In this document: positions 1 to 10,720 of the stretch, piece by piece | Layout: every line of letters begins with the position of its first letter | Numbering within the stretch: the first letter of the stretch is position 1 | Assembly: GCA_949152475.1 (NCBI GenBank) | Contig: OX424559.1 | Coordinates: 18,445,809-18,509,808, forward strand | Origin: Terebella lapidaria | Taxonomy: Eukaryota; Annelida; Polychaeta; Terebellida; Terebellidae | Reading direction: 5' to 3' | Length of the DNA stretch: 64,000 nt | Notes under the pieces: model-generated | Database searches by the model: none | Seen by the model: the letters and a program-made list of their open reading frames with translations, nothing else | Told to the model about the DNA's origin: nothing | Program-made: the position numbers and the translations under genes

Positions 1-504
1 TTGGTTGCTGTGGGTCCTAGCTGACAGAAATAATGGTTTTGACAGAATGTGATTATTGTATATTAATTATGCATGTGGAGTCAATCCATTTTCACCTTTG
101 GTTTTGTATGCTTATCGATATGACTGCGGATTTGGGCCATAGCAACCTTGGTTGCTAGGGGCCTTATATCAATACTGGTGATCTTGGCAACTATCCGGAT
201 GTGAAATTCATTGACCACCAATTATGTAGAGCATGTGGAATAAGTTTTGTTGAATAATTGCAACTTCTTACGACTTTAAAATGCCAATGAAACCATCTAA
301 TTAAAAAATGTTCCCCCTGTGACGTCATGCATACAAATTTGCATATTAATGAGCTATATGATTTCTCAAATTGTACTTTGGGCAATTTGAACTTTGAAGC
401 ACTGCTTTGAAGGAATCGAGATATTCACATGCTGTTAAAACCGTTCTGATCAGCTCACACGGTGCTTTAATCGGAGCATCATATTCTCATGTTCCTAGTA
501 CTTT
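1..504. other. noncoding, nothing recognised
   Basis: AT-rich sequence with no convincing coding exon, RNA gene or terminal repeat. A short near-palindromic stretch around a 'caaccttggttgc' string lies near 140-165. Its origin is unknown. Confidence 0.5.
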
Positions 505-890
505 AAAGGAAGCTATAAGTCTTTGGTAAAACATATCCTAGTCGCAGCAGTTTAGAGACTAGCTGATCACTTCGATAAACAAAGTCCTCATATTTGCAAA
601 TAGCTCTGGAATAGCAAATAAGTTGAGAAATAAACACACCTTATGCTGGTGACACAGGAATGTTGCTGCTTAGAAAAAGGAAATTGACCATGGAAAAATT
701 GAAATCATCATGTTTATCATATAATCTAGTTGACAGGTTAGAATCATTTTCTCCAACCTCAGGTCTAGATAGTTGGTAAAATTAGCAGGGTCGGTAGTAT
801 CCATAATTTCAAGTTCCTTAGTATATATGACATCCAAATAATCACCAAACTTAGAATTATTTAGCGACAGTTCAGAATACGTTCAACATG
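505..890 (-). mobile_element. decayed fragment of a Penelope-like retroelement (copy 4)
   Basis: Read on the minus strand, this stretch matches the 3' half of the reverse transcriptase gene found whole at 20,031-21,689. For example 'gcagtttagagactagctg' at about 548-566 is the reverse complement of sequence near 21,545. Similarity continues, with many substitutions, through the counterpart of the region coding for the active-site RYIDD segment, and stops near 890, where Ty3/Gypsy sequence begins. Both ends of the element are missing, so it is an internal relic, more diverged than the copies at 22.8 and 28.3 kb. Confidence 0.75.
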
Positions 891-2880
891 ATCGGGCCAG
901 GTATTACTGACATCCATCTGTGTATGTGTACACACCATCTACACCATTGATTATGTGGTTCATTACCCTTTGAAAGTAGCACCAGCATCTTTCATGCCAA
1001 AAGGCATAACCTTATATTGGTATAAACCACCAGGTAATGCAAAAGCAGAGATCTGTTTAGCTCTTTCCGTTAAAGGAACCTGCCAATAACCTTTCAGGTC
1101 AAATTTGGTTACATATATATTATTCCCTATCCTGTCTATACAATCATCAATACGTGGAATAGGGAATGTATCAATCTATTACCACCAATATAGTCATATT
1201 TTTATGATGTCAATAACAAACCTAAAATACAACATTTTGCAATAGAAACAAAGCCCGACCAAAATGTGTCAGTTTTGGTCACACTATTCACCTTTCTGAA
1301 ATAAGTACAGAACCTTAAAAAAACATCTGGTTTTTGGAACAGTTATACACGGTGAACTCCAATCATGAGGGTGCTATCAGATCATTTTCTAACATGTACT
1401 TGACCTCGTTTCTGGTCAGAGATAATTTTACAGGATTGGTAGCCCTATATGGGTGCAGTTTCATTTGGGGAGCTTCCCCCACAACCACTTCATGTTTGAT
1501 CGTGTTAGTCCGACATGGAGCATCAGGGAATAGCTGGAGATATTCCTGAATGAGGGCCTTCAGCTCCAATCGCTCATTGTCATTCAGATGTTTCAGTTAG
1601 TCGTCCAGGTTTCGCAAAACACTTGAGTTCTTCAGCTTGACTGAGTCATCTGTTGTGGACTCCTAGGCAATTACAGCAATGCTTTGGGTGTATGAACTGT
1701 TCCGATCGTAGTATGGTTTCATCATGTCGATATGGCAAAGCTGTTCAGTCTGCCTACGGTCATGAGTAGACACTATGTAGGTGAGGTCGCTGAGTTTCTT
1801 TCTAACAGTGTAGGTACCAAAATATCTGGCTTGTAGTGGTGATCCAGGAATGGGCAATAGGATGAGTACTTTTTTCGCCAGGCTTGAATGAACGAGTTTG
1901 TGAATTCTTGTGAACCACGTCTTTATGTCTTCCTGAAACATCTTCAGATTTTCTCTGGCGATCGTTATTGCCTCATGCAGTCTGGCACTGAAAGTTGTCA
2001 CATAGTCCAGAAGGTTAATGATAGTTCCATCTCCTCCCTGCCATTTTACTTTCACCAGCTTCAGAGGTCCACATACAGAATGTCCATACACCAGCTCGAA
2101 TGGAGTAAGGCTCCTTGTGACTCAGGATAATAGGCACTGAAAGGGACCTGGTGATTATTCAGTTCATGTAAAACCTGCTGGAACACTTTAGACGTGAAGT
2201 TTGAACCTTGGTCCGACGTGGTTCGACTGTCTGACATGTATGACATGTCGGCCCATGTAGCATAGCTTACTATTTCTTCTAAATTGAATGAAGATTAAAA
2301 ATGTGCCAAACGGATTAAATATGGTATACATTCAGTGGGTGAGTAGTATTAACAGAGTAAGGTGCGCTACTTGGGCCGATATGTCTTACAATATTTTTTA
2401 ATCAATAATTTCAATCAATAAATATGACGTCTCGTGCGATCAAGAGTCTTGTTAATGCCCAGATGGCCTGATAAATTGTGGTCATGTGCCAAGTTCAAAA
2501 TATGTTGCCTATAACTTCTGGGGAGAAACATCTGATATATTACACTCCGGTTACTGTCTTCGGGGACATCAGGTGGTGTCCACTTCCTCATCAGGACACC
2601 AAAGTTTTTGTAGAGACAAACTGGGGCGTTTCCAGCTTCATCATGCACTTTGTGATGAATGAAGAATCTCAGGATCTTGTTCCTGCGACTTGGCTATTGA
2701 CTTCCAATCAAGAGATATAGAAAATGACTCGGGGTCATCAATAAAACTCTTTCGAGTGTTAGAAATCTCATCATGAGATAAAAATATCTCAGACAGATTT
2801 ATATATTCCTCTGTGGCAGAATGACGACTTTGTAAACATGTAACAGCACAGGCAAGAAATATATTTGGAAATATATTTGT
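891..2880 (-). mobile_element. Ty3/Gypsy retroelement fossil A, Gmr1-like gene order
   Basis: Minus-strand pol relic of a Ty3/Gypsy element. Recognisable parts are an integrase H2C2 zinc-binding region (about 2,415-2,648, with 'NLSGHLGINKTLDRTRRHIY'), an integrase core piece (about 2,061-2,246, 'TSDQGSNFTSKVF'), an integrase C-terminal region (about 1,663-2,091) and reverse transcriptase (about 950-1,570, 'HEVVVGEAPQMKLHPYR'). Read along the element, integrase lies upstream of reverse transcriptase. That order is unusual for Ty3/Gypsy but known for the Gmr1 group. It is broken in several places, no LTR was recognised, and it looks old. Edges are approximate. Confidence 0.75.
2280..2380 (+). 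repeat. fragment related to the 773-bp TIR element at 39.26 kb
   Basis: This stretch resembles about 39,478-39,555: both share 'acggattaaat', then a 'cattcaGTG/TTTAGTG' block, 'gagtagtattaa' and 'aaggtgc'. It appears to be a scrap of that nonautonomous element family lying inside Ty3 fossil A. Only this internal block is visible; no terminal repeat was found here. Confidence 0.45.
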
Positions 2881-5800
2881 CTGCCACCCGAAGACAACAG
2901 TGGCTGTTTGGACTCCAACAAATTCCGGCGGCTGACTCCAGCTGATATCTCCCAGGATCGGCTGCTCCGGCATTCCAGTCGGTCTCATATTTCAGCAGCA
3001 TCCAAGATGGGTCCAGGACATATGGTCTCCGAGGTGGAGTGTTCAGGTACTCCCGTATCTGGTTTTGCCGGTAAACTGACGTTGTACCGCGTTTGGCGGA
3101 ATCAAAAGTTCCAATCCGGTTGAGGTCCCATTCCATCGGGGGAGGATGGTACTCCACTGGATATGACCACCCATGCGCTTCTCTGAGGTGGTGCCACAAA
3201 TCACATGCCCGGCCGAAAATCTTTCCACAAAAGCAATTGTACATCCATGCCGGACGAAAGTGGTCCCTTCTGCTCCATCCATCTGCAAATGTTAGGTCGC
3301 ACCACCGGCAGTACAGCCGTAAGTCGATTTTTCTCACACTGAGGTGAGGCCCGGACCACTCTTGATAAATGTTCGCCATCCGCTCTTCTTAGACGAAGTT
3401 TTCTTGGTCTGCGGTTCGCTCGCCGGATTTGATTCAATTCCGTCAAACTTTAACACTGATGTGCACAGTTCGAGGGCTGTGCTCCAACTGCTGCCGGAGC
3501 TCTTTTTCAGGGCTCTTTTATACTGTTTCTGGTCACGTGGTTTGGAAAGCTCCAATCTGGTTGGCCGCTGTGGGAGTGACGTCACAAAATCTCAACCGTT
3601 AACCGGGAGGTGTTCCGGCTTCTCCGTCTTCTTCCAGCAAATTCCGTATTATTCTGACTCATCCCAACTGCTTTTCCCGGTGAAGTAACTGCAAATTTGA
3701 GTTGTCTCAGCTATCAATAGGGTTGAAAAGAGTCTCAGCTAGTAGAATCTGCCTGCCAGGCGGTTGTATCGACTGCAAGCTGGGCGTTTCCGCCATCTGC
3801 ACTGCTCTGCCAGGTGCATGTTTGTTCACTAGTATGACTGGTTGCCGACTCTGGAAACTGCATACATTCTTGTCCAGAAGGAGGCGCCTTCCTATCTGTA
3901 GTGATGTTTCACCGCTTCTGTCGATCTGCAGTCGGTGTGTTGTCTCTGCTAGTAGTAACTCTTGCTATAGGTCATCAGACGGAAGACTTTTCCGTCGGAA
4001 TTTTCTTGACGCGGAAGGAGTGTAGTTAATTTTCTTGAGATACGAGACCTCTAACCCAGGTTCTCCTGGACTCCTGGCCACTATTCATGACTGGTTGACA
4101 ATGAGCTCAACCCAGTCAGAACCTCTAGGATGTCTTCTATCTGATCTCCGCACCGCATTTCGCTCTTCCTGTTTTCCGTGTCTGGTTCCAGATTCAGCTC
4201 TGCATTCTGCTCCATATTCTGCCTCTGCATTCTTGCGGTCGCTCTCTGCCAGAACTCAGCGTTTTACCAGGGTCTCAGCTATCTCCGCCACTTGATCCAA
4301 TGCTCCCCTGCCTTTCCGCATTCCTCCGTCTTTTGTGACTTTACTCCGAGTCTGACTCAAAGACTTGTTTTTTCCGTTTCCGGACTGTGACTCCACTTAA
4401 GCTGCTCCGTCTGCATTCCGGAACCAGCCATTCTCCGCTTCATCCATATCAGATGTTTGACATCTTAGTAATGTTTCAGCAAGTCGAATTGGACTACCTT
4501 CTGCCGAGTTTCACTCTCTGCAATCTCGTAGGTTGTATCGGTGAATCTGTTCAGCAACAACTTTGGTCCGCTCCACTTCCTCTGCAACTTGGGTACCTTT
4601 CCGTTCTTCTGAGTTTTTACTGCCACTTGATCCAACAGCTCCCCTGCTTTTCCGTATTCCTCCATCTTCTGTGATTTTACTCTGAGTCCGACTCGGAGAC
4701 CATCTTTTCCGTTTCCGGACTGTTACTCCACTCAAGATGCTTCCTCTGCAATCTGGAACCAGCCTTTCTCCGCTTCATCCATCTGGGATGTTTGACACCT
4801 TTGTAAAGTTTCAGCAAGTCGAAGTGGACTACCTACAAGTCGAATCTCGTAGGTTATATCGGTGATTCTACTCAGCAACAACTTTGGTCCACTCCACTTC
4901 CTCTGCAACTTGGGTGCCTTTCCTTTCTCCTGAGTTTTTACTGCCATCCACACTCGGTCCCCCGCTGGAACTGACTGTTGACCTTCTGCCAGTCACACAG
5001 CTTTTTCTGCCGCTCCATCTCTCTGCCGGATTTCTCTCGGACTGCCTTGTAAACTGCTTCTAGTTGCTCCCGGAGCTGACTGCCATACTCTGTTACTTCA
5101 GGTGTCGATTCGCCGGGGAGGCCTGCCAATCAGCAAATCTACTGGAGTATTGATCTCCCTGCCCAGCATCAGTAAGTTGGGACTCTGCCTCGTCTCCTGC
5201 GGGGTACTTCTGTAGGCTGCCATTGCCAACTGAACTAGCTGATCCCAGTTGGTCTGTTGCTTACTCACGTACAGGCTCAGAATCTGCTGCAGCATCCGGT
5301 TGAATCATTCAATGACGCCATCTGATTCTGAAGGCTGTTGTCTGTGTCTTGTGAATCCCCAGGATTCTGCAAATGTTTCTCAGCAAGTCTGACTCAAAAT
5401 TTCTGCCTTGGTCGGTGTGCATCTCCATCGGGATGCCATATCTCGCCACAAACTGGTTGATGAATATGTCTGCCACCGTAACAGCTTCTTGGTTCAGCGT
5501 AGGGTATGCCTCAACCCACTTGGTAAAGTAGTCTCCTACTACCAAGATGTACCGATTCCCTCGGGTTGACTTTGGCAAGGGACCCATGACATCCATGGTG
5601 ACTTGTTCCATCGGTGCTCTCACTCTGTATTTCTGTATTGGTGATTTCTTCAAGTTTTGCATGCTCCTTGACGTACATTCGTCGCATCTCAGGATCCACT
5701 GCTTGATGTCTCTCATTATACCTGGCCAGTAGTACCACCTCCGGATACCAGTTGCCATCCACCTGCTCCCGAGATGTCTGCCTGTCCGGCCCTGATGTGC

Positions 5801-6590
5801 CAGACTGAAGAAGACCGCTCAAAGGTGCTCGGGGCGTTGCACAGCCCAAAGCTCATGACCTTGAATTAGTACAAGCCGCCGGGCACACAGACTTCTTTCT
5901 GACGTCTTCGTCCATTCCAACCAGCCAGTATCCACTGGTCAGTTCCAGAGTGGAAAACCACTTGGCCTCTGCACAAGCTGCAATCGTGTCGTCGATCCTT
6001 GGCAAAGGGTAGGCATCCTTCCGATAATCCACACAGAATCGTGTGGATCCGTCATTCTTCTTTACCAGCACAATCGGGGAAGCCCAAGGACTGCTGCTAT
6101 CTTTGATGTCATACTTGTCCTTCATGTCCTGGACTAAACTGATCACCAGCTCTCGTTTGTCTGGAGGAATCCATCTGGCTAGTTGCTTGATCGGCCGGTG
6201 ACTGCCTGTGTTGATCTGATGATGCTGCACCACATGAGTCTGCCCCAGCTCTGCATGTCTGCATGTTCCGGAACAGGAGATCAGTCACTCTCTCACGGTA
6301 GTGACTCTGCACTGCCTCTTGAGTCTGCTCTGCCTCAGCTTATTGTATCCGCTCCAATTCTGCCCAGCAACCGCCTCCGGAGTAATTTGCACTTTTCTGC
6401 TTCATTCCACCATCGGAACTATACTGCAACCTGCTGCCAGGGTAGTCATTGTCGCCAGCTGTGCTCCCCCCTTGATGATCACCAGCTCTGCTAGTACATT
6501 GATGACTCGGACGGGCACTGTGCCTTGTTTGATGCAGGACAAGGTCCTCCCAATCAGCGATGGTCTGCTCTCTGTTGGATACTACGAGCT
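2880..6590 (-). mobile_element. Ty3/Gypsy retroelement fossil B, canonical order, with an extra 3' ORF region
   Basis: A second, separate Ty3/Gypsy relic on the minus strand. Parts in element order: reverse transcriptase (about 5,853-6,312; 'DSSSPWASPIVLVKKNDGS', 'FCVDYRKDAYPLPRIDD'), integrase zinc-binding and core (about 5,309-5,850; 'YYWPGIMRDIKQW', 'VGDYFTKWVEAYP', 'HTDQGRNFES'), integrase C-terminal tail (about 4,465-5,295) and a further open region (about 2,880-3,585) with closely spaced Cys and His residues ('YCRWCDLTF', 'CFCGKIFGR', 'HHLREAH'). The integrase tail occurs twice, at 4,465-4,665 and 4,732-4,953, an internal duplication. Several breaks are present and LTRs were not recognised. 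Whether the Cys/His region belongs to the element or is a neighbour is unsure. Confidence 0.75.
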
Positions 6591-6599
6591 ACTACGCGA

Positions 6600-8530
6600 T
6601 ATATCCACAAAAGGTCAAGGTCATTTTTGAGGTCAACTTCGACCTCAGGCGTTCGCAAAGGCTATCCGTCATAGGCCTCAGGTGTAATACACGAGTTGTT
6701 AGGCTAAGTGAGTGCAATACTTTGGATTAATTTCCGTGTTTCTATCTCACTCAGTTCCACTTGCTGAAAACGGAAACGGTATGTGTTAAGTAGTATGTGT
6801 CAAATTTCGTGACTTTGTACAGAATGATAATCCGCCACTTTGTACCAAAAATTATCGTGAACTATGCTTAGTTGATTGCATTATAACAGGTAATTTGGAA
6901 ATTTCGAAAAATTGACCTTAATGACGTCACTGTGACGTCAATAAACGTCACATCTCAAAACTTATGAGATAGCATGTATCAGGGAATCAAGACTTTCCAT
7001 TTTGTATACTATTTGATAGGTTTAAGTTACTTTAAAAATTTGAATCTGATGTTTTACTCATCCGACCTCATTTTGCTGAGCAGATTCAAGGTCAATCACA
7101 GAATTGACGTATACATCTTTTTGTCATACCTCTTCTGAATGGTATGGTTCAAATTTCATGAACCTATGACGATTCAAATGGATGTTATTACCAAAAATGT
7201 GTTTTTCTGGGATTTTGATGACCTTGACCTTTGACATTTGTACTTCCGTTCGTAGAAGTCAATGCTGTCAATACGCATATCAAGTTTCAAGAGGTTCCAT
7301 ACAGTATTGACGATGTTATGGCCTTTTTGAGATTTAGGATATATGACGCTCATGACGTCACTGTGACGTCAGTGTACTTCGGCGCGCCGAGAATAAGATA
7401 TCACTGGGATAAGGGAATCAAGGCCTTTCCAACAATATACTACTCGATATGTTGCGCTGATCTTCGTACCTGACTTTGACACTGACCTTAGGCGATCTTC
7501 TCAAGGTCAAAATCAAATGTAAAGGTCAAGGTCACAGAAAAAAGAACTCGCGTTTTTCTGAAATATGAACTTAGTTTGAAGTCTCTAGGACGATTAGAAC
7601 TGAAGTTATGGCCATTTATGTGTTTTTGACATTTTGTGTGACCTTGACCTCGACCTTTGATCTAGAACCACCAAAAGTGTGCAGTCGTGAGCCATTGTCC
7701 TACAGAATATGCACACCAATTTGGTGAATCAAGCAAGAAATGTGAACGCTAGAGGGCACACAACCAACTGAATCACAGGTATCTTAGAATTTATTGTTTT
7801 TCATCAGCTGGAAGGATTTACCCTTATTTGTGTTAGGGAATACTGCCTAAATCTGACACGTTTCATGCTTGCTGATATCCACAAGAATAGCATGAAGTAT
7901 GCAACTTTGGGGATTCCAGACAAAATTTACAAATGATATACATGGTATTGTTCTCTTGCAAAATGTTGTATTTTACGTTTGTTATTGGAATCAGCAAAAT
8001 TTGGCTGTGTCGGTGGTAGTAGATTGATACTAACATACATGTATCATGAATAAATTATGCAACTTTGCTTATTTCATCAAGTAACAATATCCAGTGCATG
8101 TACAGGATCTTTAGTCCTTGGACCACTTACTCCTATACATCGGTAACAGTGCGCACAAACCTGGTATAGTCATTGCCGATAGTTCGAATGATGAAGAGTG
8201 TTTTTCATGCCTCAGATTGTAGTAAATACATGGTTTTTAGGCTTTATTGTGTCATCTGGACATCACTGAGTTAAAAAACAACAGCAATGTTGTTTTGAAG
8301 TCAGTATTTAGCTTCATTGAGGTATATTGTGTTACAACACAACCGAGTGTATATTTTTAAAACAGGAATCATGCACAGGGGGTACTCGTTTGCATAACTC
8401 TTGGCATATAAAGAGGCTAACAATCATATTTACTCCACTGCTCTTCCCATCATGATATCTCGGTTAGTTTTCAATGTGTTGCAAATATGAAAAATGCATC
8501 ATAAACTAGAAATAATACTGTTATTGAGTA
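6600..8530. repeat. dispersed repeat rich in AGGTCA half sites, copy 1
   Basis: Noncoding repeat with many 'aaggtcaaggtca' and 'gaccttgacc' strings. Landmarks in order: 'ggtcaaggtcatttttgagg' (about 6,614), 'ttagaactgaagttatggcc' (about 7,588) and 'tgcatgtacaggatcttt' (about 8,095). The same landmarks, in the same order and orientation, occur in 8,735-10,075. Roughly 7,790-8,090 has no counterpart in the second copy. No protein-coding capacity or clear terminal repeat was seen. Confidence 0.65.
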
Positions 8531-8734
8531 CATTGTTTTCTAGTAAATATTCACAGTGATGGAGTCATGGTGGGCGCTTGCGGCCCATGCAATCTGCTCA
8601 CTCCAACATGACACTTCTAATTCAAATAAAAATCACGTTTGACGTAATAGCGACATCAAATATTGTCCAATTATAAAAATGTTAGCAGATTCGGAAAGTA
8701 CTTCCAAACGAATTACTACTCACAATTTTAAAAG

Positions 8735-10075
8735 AAAGTGGAGGTCAAGGTCATTTTTAAAGTCAAATTCGCCCAAGGCATTTTGGAAAGGCTATGTATC
8801 ATAGGCTTTAGATGTAATACAAATGTTTCTAGGCTGAAGGATGACAACTTTTGGCTTTCCTTTCGCGTTCCTACCTTCATTAGCAGTTGAGATATAGTGA
8901 CCTATACGATTTTAACTTGAAGGTCAGTATTGACCTTGGGCTTTGACATTTGACCTTGAAATTTTGTGAACTGAAAGGACTTGACCTTGCTTATGACGCT
9001 TTTTACTGACAAATATTTACACTAATTATTCACACTAATATCCATATGAATAACTTGAAATATGCAATATCACTTATAATGTGAAGGATTCCGTTGCCAT
9101 AAAAACGTCAATTACGTCTGTACCAATGATGCAATTGGGCTGAAAATTGAGATTGAGCATAAGGGACAAGTTACACATCTTATGCAAGCATCAAATCGAA
9201 AAGTGGAGTAATTAATTTTTTCACGAAAGTTTGCCTTGAGCGGTTGGATCAAGATCAAGGTCAAATGTGACGGTCAAGGTCACGTGAGATATGCTTTGAC
9301 TTTATCTGAAATGTACACTTGGTTTAAAGTCTCTATAATGATTAGAACTGAAGTTATGGCCACTTATTTGGTTTTGCGACCTTGACCTTGGTATTTGACC
9401 TTGATCTTAACAAGAGCCTGAGACCTTCCTTAACCAGCCCGAATCTTTCCATCAAATTTCATGATTTTCCAATGAAAACTGTGGCCTGTAGAGAGCACAC
9501 AAACAAACAAACGGAACCGATCAACATACTTGACAAAACCTTTGATTTCGTCAAGTAACAAACACATGAACAAACCAACTGACCAACATACTTGCCGAAA
9601 GATTTTGCCAAGTAATAAAAGAAACTATGTGTATATCCATTGCATGTACAGGATCTTTGGTTTTTAGACGAATTACTAATAACGGTGTTCCTTACGCGAT
9701 TTTATCAATGCCGATAGTTCCGATGTAAAAAAAGCTCCTCGCTCAACACAGATTGTATTTAGACAAAAGCTTTAGACTTTCTTATAACACTTGTACATCA
9801 CTGAGTTAGGAAACCACAGAAATGTTGTTTGAGATCAGTATTCAAATGGGTACAAGGTATATTGTATTACTATGCGACCGAGTGTTGATAGTTTGGATAG
9901 TACATGTGCACAGGGGGTAATCGTTGCCACATCTTATTGTCATGTAAACGGGCTGACCAACAGATTTTCCCCATGGCTCTTCCCGTCTTGATATCACAGC
10001 GAGTTTTCAATGTATTTCAGATATGAAAAGTGGACCATAATCTAGAAAGAACACTGCAATTTTTCTGCATAAAAA
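8735..10075. repeat. dispersed repeat rich in AGGTCA half sites, copy 2
   Basis: Diverged second copy of the 6,600-8,530 unit in direct orientation. It shares the 'ggtcaaggtcattttt' start, the 'ttagaactgaagttatggcc' block (about 9,342) and the long tail from 'tgcatgtacaggatcttt' (about 9,644) to 'ctagaaa..aacactg' (about 10,045). A run of 'acaaacaaacaaac' follows one internal end near 9,498. It could be a tandem segmental duplication or two independent insertions of one family. Confidence 0.65.
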
Positions 10076-10596
10076 GCTTCAAAATTGGATGTTCAATGAT
10101 TTTTTTTTAAATTGGATCCAGAAGAAAATGAAATTTATTCATAGAATCCGGAATCCTGATCCGTTCCGGATCCATTTTTGTCAGTTCATGGACCATAATA
10201 GTCCGCCAATTTGTAGGAAAAATCATATTGAAATATACATAATGAAAATATGAGTAAAATGGAGTTTTCAATATTAAATTAAAATGGCTGTCAAATCCGT
10301 AATCCGAATCGGATCTGGATCAAACTCATATGATCGATTGAGGTTGTCACAGAATACGTATCCATGGAATCTCAAAGCAATTCCTCGAAAAGTAAATGAG
10401 TTATGAATTTTTGAAAATCTGCCTTATGTTAAAGAAGGGGATCAATGAACCAATTATTTTTTCAAAAACGTGCGATCCCGTCTTTGGGCACATATCTATC
10501 CATCAATAAAGTTTGGAGATGCTTGTGTGAAAACTGTGGCCGCTAGATTGGTAACAAGATAGATAGATGGGGAGATAGATATATGTATAGATGGAT

Positions 10597-10644
<48 letters not shown>

Positions 10645-10720
10645 TATTTGCGTCCACAAGAGTGGAGAGAACACAGTACATTGAATGAAGTAGGACATAT
10701 AAAATCGGTGGAACTTTAAA
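10076..10720. repeat. repeat tail with GATA/ATGG and (AT)n microsatellites
   Basis: Noncoding. Near 10,526 the string 'gaaaactgtggccgctagat' resembles the end of the preceding repeat near 9,476 ('gaaaactgtggcctgtagag'). It is followed by GATA- and GGAT-like repeats and a run of about 18 AT units at 10,600-10,636. This layout, a conserved tail ending in a microsatellite, is typical of retroposon 3' ends. Confidence 0.55.
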
